Source of the DNA: Devosia sp.
GTDB taxonomy: Bacteria > Pseudomonadota > Alphaproteobacteria > Rhizobiales > Devosiaceae
DNA length: 64,000 nucleotides
Assembly: GCF_024707125.1 (NCBI RefSeq)
Contig: NZ_JANQAH010000011.1
Coordinates: 372,001-436,000 of the forward strand
Direction of reading: 5' to 3'
The notes beneath the pieces are model-generated. The model was not told where the DNA came from and did no database searches. It was given only the letters and a program-made list of their open reading frames with translations. Shown here one piece after another: positions 56,529 through 64,000 of this stretch. Both the position numbers and the translations under genes were made by a program. Positions within the stretch are counted from its first letter, which is position 1; each line of letters begins with the position of its first letter.

Positions 56529-58415
56529 ATGAAGACCTCGATTGCGACTGTCTCGATCAGCGGCGATCTCAGAGAAAAACTCGAAGCCATTGCAGCGGCC
56601 GGCTTCGACGGCGTCGAGATTTTCGAGAACGACTTTCTCGCCTATGACCGCAGTCCCGCCGACGTGCGCAGAATGGTTGCCGACCTCGGCCTCGACATCA
56701 CCCTCTTCCAGCCCTTCCGAGACTTCGAAGGCCTGCCCGAACCCCAACGCCGACAGGCCTTTGAGCGAGCCGAACGCAAGTTCGACCTGATGGAAGAGCT
56801 CGGCGCGCCCCTGATGCTCGTCTGCTCCAGCATCGCCCCCGCAGCCCTCGGCGGCATCGACCGCGCCGCCGCCGACTTCCGCGAACTGGGCGAGCGCGCG
56901 GCAAAGCGCGGCCTGAAGGTCGGCTACGAGGCCCTTGCCTGGGGCCGCCACGTCAACGACCATCGCGACGCCTGGGAGATCGTTCGCCGCGCCGATCATC
57001 CCAATGTCGGCCTCATCCTCGACAGCTTTCACTCCCTGTCGCGAAAGATCGATCCCGACACGATCCGCTCCATTCCCGGCGACAAGATTTTTATCGTCCA
57101 GCTCGCCGATGCCCCCGCGCTCGACATGGACCTCCTCTATTGGAGCCGCCACTTCCGCAATATGCCCGGCGAAGGCGACCTGCCCGTCGTCGACTTTGCC
57201 GGCGCCGTCGCCGCGACCGGCTACAATGGCCCGCTCTCCCTCGAAATTTTCAACGACCAGTTCCGCTCTGGCTCCCCGCGCACCATCGCGCTCGATGGCC
57301 ATCGCTCGCTGGTCTTCCTCATGGATCAGGTGCGCGAGGCCGAACCCGAAGTCGTGCCCGCCGCCGACGCTCTGCCCCCACGCGTCGCGGTGAAAGGCGT
57401 CAGTTTCGTCGAGTTCACCGCCGACGAAACCGAAGCCGAAACGCTGCGCACCATGCTCGGCCAATTGGGCTTTGCCCGCACCGGCAAACACCGCAGCAAG
57501 AGCGTCGAGCGCTTCAGCCAGGGCGATATCAACATCGTCGTCAACACCGAGCGCGAAGGCATGGCCCACGCCGCCTATCTCACTCATGGCACCTCGGCCT
57601 ATGCCATGGGCCTCAAGGTGGAAGACGCCAACGCCACACTCGCCCGCGCCAAGGCACTCGATGCCCAACCTTTCGCCCAGCGCGTCAATCCCGGCGAACT
57701 GACCATCCCTGCCATCCGTGGCATTGGCGGCGGCCTGCTCTACTTCCTCGATGACCAGTCCGACCTCGCAAAGGTCTGGGACGTCGAGTTCGAACCCGAG
57801 CCCACCAGAGCTGCGAACGCCAGCCTCACCCATTTCGACCACATCGCCCAGACGATGAACTACGAAGAAATGCTGACCTGGATTCTCTTCTACCGGTCCA
57901 TCTTCGTGGTCGACAAAGGCCCCATGGTCGACGTCGTCGATCCCTCCGGCCTCGTCCGCAGCCAAGTGATCGAGAGCCCCGGCGGCGAACTACGCCTAAC
58001 CCTCAACGGCGCTGAAAGCCACCGGACCCTTGCTGGCCATTTCATCGCCGAAACATTTGGCTCCAGCGTCCAGCACATCGCCTTTGCCTCGAGCGATATC
58101 TTTGCCACCGCCGCTGCGCTCAAGGCGAGCGGCCTGCCAGTTCTCGAGATTTCAAAGAACTACTATTCCGATCTCGAAGCCCGGCTCGGGCTCGACGAGG
58201 ACATGATCGCCCGCCTCGCCGCCAACAACCTGCTCTATGATCGCGACGCGGGTGGCGAATATTTCCAAATCTACGCCCAGAGTTTTGGCGAAGGCTTCTT
58301 CTTCGAAATCGTCGAGCGCCGCGGCAACTATGCCGGCTACGGCGCCGTCAACGCGCCATTCCGGATTGCCGCGCAAAAGCGGGCAATCCGGCCAGCGGAG
58401 ATGCCGCGGGTCTAG
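56529..58415 (+). CDS. quiC: 3-Dehydroshikimate dehydratase fused to HPPD-like domain
   Basis: A 628-residue two-domain protein. Residues 1-270 form a sugar-isomerase-like TIM barrel (IAAAGFDGVEIFENDF, KVGYEALAWGRHVND, NVGLILDSFHSL, SLEIFNDQF), with Glu, Asp, His and Glu metal ligands as in AsbF/QuiC dehydratases. The remainder is a 4-hydroxyphenylpyruvate dioxygenase-like pair of VOC modules (FDHIAQTM, SVQHIAFASSDIFATA, FFFEIVERRG). It matches the fused QuiC1-type enzymes that turn 3-dehydroshikimate into protocatechuate. Start chosen at 56529 because sequence upstream is repeats. A perfect TetR palindrome lies just before it. Confidence 0.9.
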   Translation: MKTSIATVSISGDLREKLEAIAAAGFDGVEIFENDFLAYDRSPADVRRMVADLGLDITLFQPFRDFEGLPEPQRRQAFERAERKFDLMEELGAPLMLVCSSIAPAALGGIDRAAADFRELGERAAKRGLKVGYEALAWGRHVNDHRDAWEIVRRADHPNVGLILDSFHSLSRKIDPDTIRSIPGDKIFIVQLADAPALDMDLLYWSRHFRNMPGEGDLPVVDFAGAVAATGYNGPLSLEIFNDQFRSGSPRTIALDGHRSLVFLMDQVREAEPEVVPAADALPPRVAVKGVSFVEFTADETEAETLRTMLGQLGFARTGKHRSKSVERFSQGDINIVVNTEREGMAHAAYLTHGTSAYAMGLKVEDANATLARAKALDAQPFAQRVNPGELTIPAIRGIGGGLLYFLDDQSDLAKVWDVEFEPEPTRAANASLTHFDHIAQTMNYEEMLTWILFYRSIFVVDKGPMVDVVDPSGLVRSQVIESPGGELRLTLNGAESHRTLAGHFIAETFGSSVQHIAFASSDIFATAAALKASGLPVLEISKNYYSDLEARLGLDEDMIARLAANNLLYDRDAGGEYFQIYAQSFGEGFFFEIVERRGNYAGYGAVNAPFRIAAQKRAIRPAEMPRV

Positions 58416-58418
58416 ACG

Positions 58419-59147
58419 CTAAGTCAGCACCACGTGCTGCGTCAGTTCCTCGATCGTCGTATCGGCCTTCGCGACATCGAAGACCTTCGTGCCATGGCTC
58501 ATGATCACGAAGCGATCGCAGACCTGATAGGCGTGGTAGAGATTATGCGTCACCAGCACGCTCGAAACGCCCTCGGCTTTCAACTTCAGCACCTGATTAA
58601 GCAGCGCCTCCGTCTCGCGCACCGATAGAGCCGAGGTTGGCTCATCGAGCAGCAATACGCGCCGCTTGAAGAACACAGCCCGCGCAATCGCCACGGCCTG
58701 TTTCTGCCCGCCCGAAAGATCGCCCACGAGCTTGTCCGGACTATCGATACCCGAAATATGCACGGCGCTTTCCAGCACCTGCATGGCGATCTCGCGCATC
58801 TTCTTAAGGTTCAGGAACCCGAAGCGATCCGTCAGCTCGCGCCCAAGGAAGATGTTTCGCGAGATCGAGAGGCAATCGACCAGCGCCGTGTTCTGGTAGA
58901 TCGTCTCGATCCCCGCCTCGGCGCTATCGCGACGATTGGCAAAGGTTTGTCGCTGTCCATCCACCGAGATATAGCCCGAGCTCGGCTGATGAATGCCCGA
59001 GATCATGTTGACCGTCGTCGACTTCCCGGCGCCGTTGTCGCCGAGGAGCCCAACGACCTCGCTATGCCCAACCTGAAACGACAGGTCGTTCAGTGCCTTC
59101 AGTGGCCCAAAAGTCTTGTTGATGTTGTGCAGTTCCAGCAAGCTCAT
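58419..59147 (-). CDS. Sugar ABC transporter ATPase (single domain, RbsA/FrcA-like)
   Basis: A 242-residue ATPase with Walker A GDNGAGKST near residues 36-44, signature LSGGQKQAVAIARA and Walker B VLLLDEPTSALS. Unlike RbsA it has one nucleotide-binding domain, as in fructose-type FrcA systems. ATG overlaps the permease stop by four bases. Works with the permease and binding protein that follow in this cluster. Confidence 0.9.
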   Translation of the reverse strand: MSLLELHNINKTFGPLKALNDLSFQVGHSEVVGLLGDNGAGKSTTVNMISGIHQPSSGYISVDGQRQTFANRRDSAEAGIETIYQNTALVDCLSISRNIFLGRELTDRFGFLNLKKMREIAMQVLESAVHISGIDSPDKLVGDLSGGQKQAVAIARAVFFKRRVLLLDEPTSALSVRETEALLNQVLKLKAEGVSSVLVTHNLYHAYQVCDRFVIMSHGTKVFDVAKADTTIEELTQHVVLT

Positions 59148-60187
59148 GACTCGGCTCCCCGGCGATCAAGACCGTGATTGAAGATCGAGGCAGCAACGAT
59201 CAGCGTGGCGATGAACATGTCGAGATAAAAACCCGGCGCGCGCATCAGCAGCAGCACGTCGGTAATGGTGAAGATCAGCATCACCCCGAGGAACACGCCG
59301 AGGATCGAGCCGCGTCCGCCACGGAGAGAAAGCCCACCGATGACGCAGGCCGCGATGGCCTGAAGCTCCAGCCCCGCCCCCTGCCCCGGCTGCACCGAGC
59401 CGACGCGCGTCGTCGCCAGGATGCCAGCAAAGGCCGCCATGAACCCGGCAATGGCAAAGGCGATCATCTTGATCCGCCCGGTATTGACGCCGATGGCGGT
59501 AGCCGCAGCCCTATTGCCGCCCGTTGCAAAGATGTGGTTGCCCAGCCGATGCCGATGCAGCAGCGCCCAGAAAACCAGGCACAGCCCGATGAACCAGATG
59601 AAAGCGGCGTTGATGCCGAAGATGGTGCCGGAGAACAGCGCATTGAACACCGGGTTCGGATCGAACCGCACCTGCACCGCGCCATTGATCAGCAAGACGG
59701 CCCCGCGCCAGAACAGCAGACCGCCTAGCGTGACGATAAAGCTTGGCAGATGAAATCTAAGGGTAAGAAACCCGTTGCCAAGTCCGATGACTGCACCGAC
59801 CAGCAGCCCAACAGGCGCGGCGAGAAACGCGTCGACGCCCGCGCCCACCAGCATAGCCATGATAACGGCGGTCAGCGTGTAAACCGAGCCGATGGAGAGA
59901 TCGAACTCCCCGGCGATCATCAGGACGCCAGCCCCGAGCGCGAGGCAGCCGAGCACCGGCACCGAGCGCATCATGATGCCCATATTGGCCGATGAGAGAT
60001 AACGGAAGTCGTCGGGGAACAAGAGCCCGGCGACGATGCAGCCAAGCTGCACGACGAGGAAAACCAGCAGAATGGCGCCCGCCGGCATGCTGAGAAGGCT
60101 ATGGAGCCACTCTCCTGCCGAGCGCCGGGGCGCGACGGCCCGGTCATGGGTCATATCGGTCACGTTTTTATCCAGTTGTTTAAGCAC
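59144..60187 (-). CDS. Sugar ABC transporter permease (RbsC-like)
   Basis: A 347-residue CUT2 permease with about ten hydrophobic segments. The family blocks AGEFDLSIGSVYTLTAVIMA and GAGLELQAIAACVIGGLSLRGGRG are present. The start is uncertain: GTG 60187, GTG 60163 or ATG 60154, none with a strong ribosome site. A REP-like element separates it from the binding-protein gene. Confidence 0.88.
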   Translation of the reverse strand: MLKQLDKNVTDMTHDRAVAPRRSAGEWLHSLLSMPAGAILLVFLVVQLGCIVAGLLFPDDFRYLSSANMGIMMRSVPVLGCLALGAGVLMIAGEFDLSIGSVYTLTAVIMAMLVGAGVDAFLAAPVGLLVGAVIGLGNGFLTLRFHLPSFIVTLGGLLFWRGAVLLINGAVQVRFDPNPVFNALFSGTIFGINAAFIWFIGLCLVFWALLHRHRLGNHIFATGGNRAAATAIGVNTGRIKMIAFAIAGFMAAFAGILATTRVGSVQPGQGAGLELQAIAACVIGGLSLRGGRGSILGVFLGVMLIFTITDVLLLMRAPGFYLDMFIATLIVAASIFNHGLDRRGAES

Positions 60188-60210
60188 TCAGCGCCCATGC
60201 CCTTCCTTCA

Positions 60211-60287
60211 CCGCGTCATTCCCGCGAAAGCGGGAATCTCGGGATGCAGCGGCAGGGATTCCCGCTTTCGCGGGAATGACGCCGTGG
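60211..60287. repeat. REP-like element, family A copy 2
   Basis: GCGTCATTCCCGCGAAAGCG at the left and TTTCGCGGGAATGACGCCGT at the right form a perfect-looking long stem. It sits between the permease and binding-protein genes of one operon, where it may set relative mRNA levels. Confidence 0.85.
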
Positions 60288-60320
60288 AAAATGGGTGGGG
60301 CCAAAGCCCCACCCGGACGA

Positions 60321-61281
60321 TCAGCGATAGGAGCCGATGAGCGGCTTGACGGTGCCGATGCGGCCCTGGTCGAGGAACGCACCCTGACCGGTGTCGACAT
60401 CGGTCGGCGTCAGGCCATAGCGCGCAGCCATGGCGATTTGGGCGATCGGATAGTAGCCCTGCAGGTAAGGCTGCTGGTCCATGGTCGCGAACATCGCGCC
60501 AGACCTCGACTGCGTCGGCGATCTCAACAGCAAGGTCGAAGCCACCAAACGGCACTTCCACGCCCGCATCCTTGATGGCGCCAGCGCCAACCGTAGAGGT
60601 CACCGAACCGGTGCCGAACACGGCCTTGATATCCGGATTGGCGATCAGCGCCTGCGCCATGATGTTCTGCGCTTCGGCGGGATCAAGACCGGCACGCACC
60701 GTCTCAACCTTGATGCCATGTTCACCCATCGCCTTTTCGATGCCGCCGCCACGCGCAACGGCAAAGCTTGCCTCCGGAATTTCGCGCGGATTGAAGACCG
60801 TGTCGCCTTCCTTGAGCCCAAAAGCCTCGATCATGCGGATGCCGAGTTCATAGCCGCTATCGAACTCGTTCATACCGACATAGGCCTGGCGGCAATTGCC
60901 GGCTGCGCCTTCGAGGTCGTCATTGTTGAAGCCGATAACCACGACGCCGGCTTCGACAGCCGCGCAGATGCTGTCGTCAAAGGCGTCGGACGACGAAATG
61001 GCAACCGCGATACCATCAACGCGCGTTGCCACAGCGGTATCGATCAGGTCGTTCTGGCGCACCGGATCGTTATTGGCATATTGCACGTCGAGATCGACGT
61101 TGAAGGCGGCGGCGGCGTCTTGAGCGCCCTTCACCACCGGGTTGAAGAACTGCACGCTGGGATCGAGATAGATGATCATGGTCGCCTTGACGGGTTCCTG
61201 ATCCTGCGCCAGCGCGCCGCCGACGGTTGCGAACAGGGCGCAACCGGCCAGCAGAGCGGCTTTTGACTTGGTCAACTTCAT
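60321..61281 (-). pseudogene. Sugar ABC binding protein (CUT2) with a frameshift
   Basis: A signal peptide (MKLTKSKAALLAGCALFATV ... ALAQD) and a ribose-binding-protein fold: VKATMIIYLDPSVQFFNPVV, NNDPVRQNDLIDTAVATRVD, then FGGFDLAVEIADAV. At about 60500-60510 the frame changes, and the expected end SGAMFATMDQQPYLQGYYPI ... IGTVKPLIGSYR continues in another frame. One extra G, or two lost bases, explains it. GGGAGGATTA lies before the start. Intact length would be about 319 residues. Confidence 0.85.
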
Positions 61282-61382
61282 CGCTTAATCCTCCCTTTGG
61301 ATTGTGGCGGGCCCTCCTCAGGTCCCGCTTCGGGCGGCGTGCTCCGACCAAAGATTGCGCCGCCAGATTCTGGCATTCCCAC

Positions 61383-61455
61383 CACGTCATCTCCGCGAAA
61401 GCGGAGATCTCCCTCCTCAGGTGAGATTCCCGCTTTCGCGGGAATGACGCCGTGG
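61383..61455. repeat. REP-like element, family A copy 3
   Basis: CGTCATCTCCGCGAAAGCGG ... GATTCCCGCTTTCGCGGGAA followed by TGACGCCGTGG. It lies between the binding-protein and aldehyde dehydrogenase genes. Confidence 0.85.
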
Positions 61456-61466
61456 GCGTATTCCTC

Positions 61467-63008
61467 CTAGTGCTCGAACCAGGGTTCACCGCGCCCAAGG
61501 GTCATGTGCAGACCCTTGAACTGCGAATATTCATCAAAGCCATAGCGGCCGAGTTCGCGACCGACGCCGCTCATCTTGTAGCCACCGATAGGCATTTCCG
61601 GCGTTCCATCGATCACCGAATTGATCCAGCACCGCCCCGCCCGCAGTTTTCGCGTCGTCTGGATCGCCGTCTCGAGATCGCGCGACCACACGCCAGCCGA
61701 AAGGCCAAACGGCGTGCCATTGGCAAGAGCGACAGCCTCCTCCGGCGTGTCGAAACCAATGGTGGCGAGCACCGGCCCAAAAATTTCCTCCTGCGCGATC
61801 CGCATGTCGGGGCGCACTTTGTCGAAAACCGTCGGGGCAAAGAAATTTCCCGAACCTTCGTCGATCTTTTCCCCACCCAGCAGCAGCTCGGCGCCATCTT
61901 CCAGACCAGCCGCCACGTAGCCCGCAACCTTGTGGAGATGCGGCACGGACACCATTGCGCCATAGCGGGTCGTGGCGGCCAGCGGGTCGCCGAACGGCAG
62001 GCGACGCGAGAGATCGAGCAGCCGCTCGAGCAAGGCCGGACGGATGGAATTTTCGACAATCAGCCGGCTGCCCGAAATGCAGCACTGACCAGCATTGTGA
62101 AAAACGCCATAGGCAATGCCATCGGCCGCAGCCTCAAGATCGGCATCAGCAAAAACGATCTGCGGCCCCTTGCCACCAAGTTCGAGCCCGACGCGCTTCA
62201 CATTGGCAGCCGCAATGCCGGCCAACTGCGTACCCACTCGCACCGAGCCAGTAAAGGCGACCATGTCGACGCGCGGATCTTCAGCCAGGATCTGCCCCAC
62301 CTCCGGCCCATAGCCGGTGATGACGTTGAAAACGCCGGCCGGCAGCCCCGCCTCAAGCGCGATCTCGGCAAGGCGGATCGTCGTACCCGAAGTGAATTCG
62401 CTCGGCTTCACGACAACCGTGCAGCCCGCCCCCAGCGCCCACGGAACCCGCTCGGACACGATGATGAAGGGGAAATTCCACGGGGTGATGATGCCCACCA
62501 CCCCAGCCGGCTCGCGCAGCACGAGACCAAGCCGATTGGTGCCGATGGCATTATGCGTATCGCCTTCGAGCCCGCGACACTGGCCAGCGGCATAGGTCCA
62601 CAAATCAGCGCAATAGCCGATCTCGCCGCGCGCCTGGTTGATCGGCTTGCCCGTCTCCAGGCATTCAATCAGCGCCAGCTCATCCTGATGCTTCAATATC
62701 CCCTGCACGATCGCATGGAGGATGGTGGAGCGCTCGGCCCCGCTCATCCGCCCCCAGGGGCCATTGTCGAAAGCGACACGCGCAGCACCAATCGCCCGCG
62801 AAGCATCTTCCGTCGTCCCAGCCGGCCATACGCCGATGACCTTGCCCCGATGCCCGGGGCTCTCGCGCTCCACCACCTTTCCGGACACCGACTCTACGGA
62901 TTTGCCGTCGATAACCATGCGATAGGCGCGTTTACTCGCAAGGCGCGGATCACTAAGATTCGGAACGGCAAAATTGTCCTGAAAGCTGGATTGACTTGTT
63001 ATGGCCAT
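61467..63008 (-). CDS. NAD(P)-dependent aldehyde dehydrogenase
   Basis: A 513-residue ALDH-superfamily enzyme. The oxyanion Asn lies in ITPWNFPFII, the general-base Glu in GLELGGKGPQIVF, the nucleophilic Cys in FHNAGQCCISGSRL, and EEIFGPVL is the usual C-terminal block. It would oxidise an aldehyde to an acid; with the sugar importer and the possible co-regulated sugar-acid cassette, a semialdehyde such as 2-oxoglutarate semialdehyde is one candidate. The ATG at 63008 lies about 14 bases after GGGGAGG. Confidence 0.9.
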   Translation of the reverse strand: MAITSQSSFQDNFAVPNLSDPRLASKRAYRMVIDGKSVESVSGKVVERESPGHRGKVIGVWPAGTTEDASRAIGAARVAFDNGPWGRMSGAERSTILHAIVQGILKHQDELALIECLETGKPINQARGEIGYCADLWTYAAGQCRGLEGDTHNAIGTNRLGLVLREPAGVVGIITPWNFPFIIVSERVPWALGAGCTVVVKPSEFTSGTTIRLAEIALEAGLPAGVFNVITGYGPEVGQILAEDPRVDMVAFTGSVRVGTQLAGIAAANVKRVGLELGGKGPQIVFADADLEAAADGIAYGVFHNAGQCCISGSRLIVENSIRPALLERLLDLSRRLPFGDPLAATTRYGAMVSVPHLHKVAGYVAAGLEDGAELLLGGEKIDEGSGNFFAPTVFDKVRPDMRIAQEEIFGPVLATIGFDTPEEAVALANGTPFGLSAGVWSRDLETAIQTTRKLRAGRCWINSVIDGTPEMPIGGYKMSGVGRELGRYGFDEYSQFKGLHMTLGRGEPWFEH

Positions 63009-63058
63009 GGCGGACTGACCCACCTCCCCGAAGATGCTGGACCCGTGCAAACGCGTCC

Positions 63059-63085
63059 TGTATGGAATTGTATGGTACCGTATGG
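63059..63085 (+). promoter_or_regulatory. Candidate GntR operator, ALDH-gntR spacer
   Basis: Three TATGG half-sites in a row (63061, 63071, 63081) surround the core TATGGTACCGTA, an imperfect palindrome on GGTACC. The 11-mer TTGTATGGTAC is shared with 44550-44560. Confidence 0.55.
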
Positions 63086-63126
63086 CGCATTGACCCAAGC
63101 TGTCAATGGCATGGGCGAGATGTAAT

Positions 63127-63813
63127 ATGACCTTGGAAATGCAGACTTCGACGGAGAGCGGGGAAAGCGCGGCAGCGACCATCGAGAAGGACCTGCGCCG
63201 CTCGATCATCGAGCTCGAACTCCTGCCCGGCACACGGCTCTCCGAGCAGGATATCGCAACCAAACTCGGCGTTTCCCGGCAGCCGGTGCGCGAGGCGCTG
63301 ATCCGCCTCGCCAATTCGCGCCTGATCGAAATCCGGCCCCATCGCGGCACGGTTGTGGCCCGCATTTCCGCAAGGGAAATGATGGAAGCGCTCTTCGTGC
63401 GTCAGTCCGTGGAGATCGCCGTCGTCGCAAAGGCGGCGCAGAATTTTGACGCCTGGCAGCGAAAGCGCATCGCCAGTCTCCTCGCCAAGCAGGCGGAGGC
63501 AGCCGAAAAACTCGACCATGCCGGCTTCCGCGAGCACGACGAGGCTTTTCACATCGCCATCGCCACCGGCGCCGGTGTTGGCATCGCCTGGATCGCCATT
63601 GCCGACATGAAGACGCACATGGATCGGGTCTGCAACATGACGCTGCAGAGCGAGGCCGATATGGCCCGCCGCGTGCGCGAGCACACCGCCATCATGGACG
63701 CCATCGACGCCCACGATGTGGAAGCGGCAAAAGCGGCCATGGCGACGCATTTGGGCAGTATTCTCGACGATCTTCCCGAGCTAGAAACCCGTCACGCCAA
63801 TCTTTTTATCTAG
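63127..63813 (+). CDS. GntR-family regulator, FCD subfamily
   Basis: A 228-residue regulator: winged helix (LSEQDIATKLGVSRQPVREA, IEIRPHRGTVVARI) and a helical FCD domain with the metal-binding EHDEAFHIAIA segment. Divergent from the aldehyde dehydrogenase and followed after 17 bases by an SDR. The start could also be 63139. It likely binds the GGTACC-centred repeats upstream and perhaps the similar site before the 44.6 kb cassette. Confidence 0.9.
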   Translation: MTLEMQTSTESGESAAATIEKDLRRSIIELELLPGTRLSEQDIATKLGVSRQPVREALIRLANSRLIEIRPHRGTVVARISAREMMEALFVRQSVEIAVVAKAAQNFDAWQRKRIASLLAKQAEAAEKLDHAGFREHDEAFHIAIATGAGVGIAWIAIADMKTHMDRVCNMTLQSEADMARRVREHTAIMDAIDAHDVEAAKAAMATHLGSILDDLPELETRHANLFI

Positions 63814-63830
63814 ACCGCTCGGAGATTTTC

Positions 63831-64000
63831 ATGACGCAAACCGCCCGCTATCCGAGCCTTGCCGGCATGCCAGTGGTCATCTCAGGCGGCGCCTCCGGCA
63901 TCGGCGAATCCCTCGTCCGCAACTTTGCCGCCCAGGGCGCCAAGGTCGGCTTTGTAGACATCCAGGAAGAGCGCGGTTCCGCCCTCGCCGCTGAGCTGAC
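63831..64000 (+). CDS. Short-chain dehydrogenase/reductase, 5' part
   Basis: The first 56 or so codons of an SDR before the window ends. The nucleotide-binding loop SGGASGIGESLV and the acidic residue after beta-2 (GFVDIQEER), which indicates NAD preference, are seen. A GGAGATTTTC stretch precedes the ATG. Probably a sugar or polyol dehydrogenase in the same unit as the GntR gene. Confidence 0.85.
   Translation, partial: MTQTARYPSLAGMPVVISGGASGIGESLVRNFAAQGAKVGFVDIQEERGSALAAEL

Overview
This window looks like chromosomal DNA from a soil- or plant-associated alphaproteobacterium of the Hyphomicrobiales, most probably Devosia or a close relative. That placement is inferred from GC-rich coding, TTG and GTG starts with strong Shine-Dalgarno sites, the density of ABC and TRAP importers with catabolic cassettes, a cyoABCD-surf1 operon, and inverted intergenic repeats typical of the group. 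No phage, insertion sequence or CRISPR array is visible. One tRNA gene, tRNA-Arg(CCG), is present.

Layout. (1) 0-2.6 kb: aldo/keto reductase, VOC protein and LacI regulator, with two near-identical 17-bp operator candidates. (2) 3.1-17.2 kb: a large divergent catabolic locus around a FadR-type GntR regulator. The leftward arm holds CoA-transferase, crotonase-like protein, ABC ATPase, FAH-family hydrolase and a YciI-like protein. The rightward arm holds an RraA/aldolase-like protein, binding protein, two permeases, amidohydrolase, beta-hydroxyacid dehydrogenase, D-lactate dehydrogenase and gamma carbonic anhydrase. An identical 18-mer precedes both arms. (3) 17.5-20.4 kb: one large putative defence-type ATPase with two tandem TIR/deoxyribosyltransferase-like domains, beside tRNA-Arg. 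(4) 20.5-31.3 kb: tag, a TRAP transporter, a MarR regulator and a five-gene operon that reads as CoA-dependent beta-oxidation of hydroxycinnamates to hydroxybenzoate, then a divergent MetE-like protein. (5) 31.3-38 kb: an RND efflux pair with a divergent two-component system. (6) 38-43 kb: the cytochrome bo3 quinol oxidase operon. (7) 43-48.7 kb: a frameshifted MFS gene and a sugar-acid cassette (oxidoreductase, IlvD/Edd dehydratase, DHDPS-family enzyme). (8) 48.9-58.4 kb: a quinate/shikimate-type regulon (aroQ, TRAP transporter, GntR, aroE, TetR, quiC) tied together by a palindrome, with an unrelated operon of three small membrane proteins and a GNAT inside it. (9) 58.4-64 kb: a sugar ABC importer, aldehyde dehydrogenase, GntR and the start of an SDR.

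Functionally the window is a set of carbon-scavenging cassettes, each with its own importer and regulator, that feed plant-derived aromatics and sugar acids towards protocatechuate, pyruvate or 2-oxoglutarate. Two aromatic routes (hydroxycinnamate to hydroxybenzoate, and shikimate/quinate to protocatechuate) would converge on protocatechuate.

Caution: five genes between 43.6 and 60.5 kb each carry what looks like a one-base indel, three of them in G/C homopolymers, while none is seen before 43 kb. These may be assembly errors rather than true pseudogenes. All functional calls come from reading motifs and context; no database search was run.
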